Of a DNA stretch of 8,708 nt, positions 6,996 to 8,708 are shown piece after piece. The position numbers and the translations under genes are program-made. The notes under the pieces are model-generated. The model was not told the origin of the DNA, did no database searches, and saw only the letters and a program-made list of their open reading frames with translations. The stretch comes from Chitinophagaceae bacterium UBA2467 (GTDB lineage Bacteria > Bacteroidota > Bacteroidia > Chitinophagales > Chitinophagaceae), in the NCBI GenBank assembly GCA_002342205.1, contig DDPN01000009.1:1-8708 (forward strand). The letters run 5' to 3'. Each line of letters opens with the position of its first letter. Position 1 is the stretch's first letter.

Positions 6996-8708
6996 ATGGA
7001 ATTGAATAAAAGTTTTAATCATAGTCAGGCTGAACAAAAGTGGTATAAACACTGGAACGAAAAAGGTTATTTTCATTCAGAGCCGGATAGCAGAGAACCC
7101 TATACAATTGTAATCCCGCCCCCCAATGTGACGGGTGTGCTTCACATGGGCCACTGCCTGAATAATACTATTCAGGATGTGCTGATCCGTAGAGCCCGTA
7201 TGCAAGGAAAAAATGCGTGTTGGGTTCCAGGGACTGACCATGCTTCCATAGCCACAGAGGCTAAAGTAGTTCAATTGCTTCGCGAAAAAGGAATTGCAAA
7301 ATCTTCGCTTAGTAGAGACGCCTTTCTTTCGCATGCATGGGAGTGGAAAGAAAAATATGGAGGCATCATTTTGGAGCAGTTAAAAAAAATGGGATGTAGC
7401 CTGGATTGGGAGAGAACGCATTTTACCATGGACCCCTCCTATTACCAGACAGTCATCAATGTTTTTATTGACCTCTATGAAAAAGGATATATCTACCGGG
7501 GTAAACGGATGATTAATTGGGACCCTCGTGCAAAAACAGCATTGAGCGATGAGGAAGTAATTCGAAAAGAAACAAAACAAAAGTTATACCACCTACGCTA
7601 TAAAATTGATGAGCCGGGAGATTCGCATATTATTATCGCTACCGTAAGACCTGAAACAATAATGGGCGACACGGCTATTTGTGTGCACCCCAATGATGAA
7701 CGCTATAAAAATTTGCACGGGAAATTCGCTTTTGTTCCATTGATTAACAGAAGAATTCCGATTATAACTGATGAGTATGTGAGCATGGATTTTGGTACAG
7801 GCGCGCTTAAAGTAACTCCGGCACATGATCAAAACGACTACCAACTAGGACAGAAACACAACCTACAAGTAGTGGATGTTTTTAATGACGATGGCACTAT
7901 GAGCGAGGAAGCGCAACTCTACATAGGGAAGGATCGATTTGAAGTGCGAAAATTAATCAGTCAGGAGTTAGACGAAAAAGGTTTTCTAGTTAAAACAGAA
8001 GAGTATACCAGCGAGGTTGGATATAGTGAACGCACAGATGTTGTCGTGGAACCCCGCCTTTCTCTACAATGGTGGGTCGACATGAAAAAAATAAGCGGCC
8101 CTGCACTTTCTGCCGTAGAAAAAGAGGAAATAAAATTCTATCCAGCCAAATTCAAGAATCTGTATCGACACTGGATGGAGAACATAAAAGACTGGTGCAT
8201 CTCTCGTCAATTATGGTGGGGACATAGAATCCCCGCATGGTATGACACAAAAGGCAATATGGTGGTAGCCGCCGATTTGAAATCGGCTCAGGCAAGCTAT
8301 CAAAAAAAATACGGGACAACGCCGGATACATTGACACAGGACGAAGATTGTCTGGACACTTGGTTTTCATCCTGGCTATGGCCATTTGAAGTTTTTGAAG
8401 GATTAAGCAACCCCGGTAACAAAGCTGCCAGCTACTACTACCCTACCAATACCTTAGTTACTGCACCAGAGATTATTTTCTTTTGGGTAGCCCGCATGAT
8501 CATGGCTGGTTATGAGTTTCAAGGGAAGGCTCCATTCAAGGAAGTTTATTTTACAGGTATCGTACGCGATAAGCAGGGAAGAAAGATGAGCAAGAGCCTT
8601 GGAAACTCTCCAGACCTACTTGCGCTGATAGACAAATATGGTGCAGATGCTGTACGGTTTGGTATTCTTATTTCTTCGCCAGCCGGCAATGACTTGTTAT
8701 GGGACGAA
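6996..8708 (+). CDS. valS: Valyl-tRNA synthetase, N-terminal 571 residues (3' end beyond window)
   Basis: ValS attaches valine to tRNA-Val in the cytoplasm and edits mischarged threonine. The reading frame is open from ATG 6996 to the window edge, 571 codons of a family usually about 870-950 residues long. It shows the class I HIGH motif as HMGH (50-53) after IPPPNVTGVL. The CP1 editing domain has ATVRPET (215-221) and AHDQNDY (276-282). Then come DWCISRQLWWGHRIP (399-413), DTWFSSWLWP, and the KMSKS loop (530-534), which binds ATP. The missing part is the anticodon-binding domain and the C-terminal coiled coil. The start fits the family and sits six bases after a consensus promoter element. 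It is divergent from tRNA-Val(UAC) across a 132-bp gap, with tRNA-Val(GAC) a little further off. No frameshift is seen. Confidence 0.97.
   Translation, partial: MELNKSFNHSQAEQKWYKHWNEKGYFHSEPDSREPYTIVIPPPNVTGVLHMGHCLNNTIQDVLIRRARMQGKNACWVPGTDHASIATEAKVVQLLREKGIAKSSLSRDAFLSHAWEWKEKYGGIILEQLKKMGCSLDWERTHFTMDPSYYQTVINVFIDLYEKGYIYRGKRMINWDPRAKTALSDEEVIRKETKQKLYHLRYKIDEPGDSHIIIATVRPETIMGDTAICVHPNDERYKNLHGKFAFVPLINRRIPIITDEYVSMDFGTGALKVTPAHDQNDYQLGQKHNLQVVDVFNDDGTMSEEAQLYIGKDRFEVRKLISQELDEKGFLVKTEEYTSEVGYSERTDVVVEPRLSLQWWVDMKKISGPALSAVEKEEIKFYPAKFKNLYRHWMENIKDWCISRQLWWGHRIPAWYDTKGNMVVAADLKSAQASYQKKYGTTPDTLTQDEDCLDTWFSSWLWPFEVFEGLSNPGNKAASYYYPTNTLVTAPEIIFFWVARMIMAGYEFQGKAPFKEVYFTGIVRDKQGRKMSKSLGNSPDLLALIDKYGADAVRFGILISSPAGNDLLWDE

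Noticed and set aside
7077..8385. Several minus-strand open frames of 66-85 codons
   Set aside because: All lie antisense to valS, show no domain signature and have no promoter or partner; they are by-products of the codon use of valS.
1..8708. Mobile elements, CRISPR arrays, toxin-antitoxin or defence genes, rRNA, riboswitches
   Set aside because: No transposase or integrase motifs, direct-repeat arrays, or small paired genes were seen. A tRNA-linked integration site was considered, but no duplicated tRNA 3' end was found in the window.

Overview
The window looks like ordinary chromosomal DNA from a member of the Bacteroidota. The evidence is: AT-rich DNA; no clear Shine-Dalgarno sequences before the genes; promoters that fit the Bacteroidota pattern TTG-N19-TAnnTTTG; tRNA genes without an encoded 3' CCA; and PriA, MtaB and ValS proteins that read like their Bacteroidota versions. 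The class within the phylum cannot be fixed from this window. There is no sign of a phage, transposon, CRISPR array or other accessory island.

Layout: the left 5.3 kb is a tightly packed minus-strand gene string. In transcription order it is plsC (lysophosphatidate-type acyltransferase), priA (replication-restart helicase), a YdjM-type membrane metal-dependent hydrolase, and a YcbB/LdtD-like secreted L,D-transpeptidase that runs off the left edge just before its catalytic cysteine motif. Gaps are 37 and 5 nt, and the last pair overlaps by 11 nt, so this is probably one operon read from a promoter upstream of plsC. Its products touch phospholipid synthesis, replication restart and peptidoglycan cross-linking.

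Divergently from plsC, and only 64 bp away, starts mtaB, a radical-SAM methylthiotransferase that modifies tRNA. It is followed on the plus strand by tRNA-Val(GAC). Facing it is tRNA-Val(UAC) on the minus strand, with a rho-independent terminator between the two tRNAs. Divergent from tRNA-Val(UAC) is valS, valyl-tRNA synthetase, cut off by the right edge after residue 571. Two valine isoacceptors that could together read all four GUN codons therefore lie within 400 bp of the start of the enzyme that charges them.

The most notable non-coding signals are the promoters. Those of plsC, tRNA-Val(UAC) and valS have TTG exactly 19 nt from a TAnnTTTG or near-TAnnTTTG element. At mtaB and valS the element is followed by only six bases (CACCCC, TGCCCC) before ATG, which suggests leaderless or nearly leaderless mRNAs. 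I found no convincing new biological system here; the findings are modest observations on gene context and regulation.
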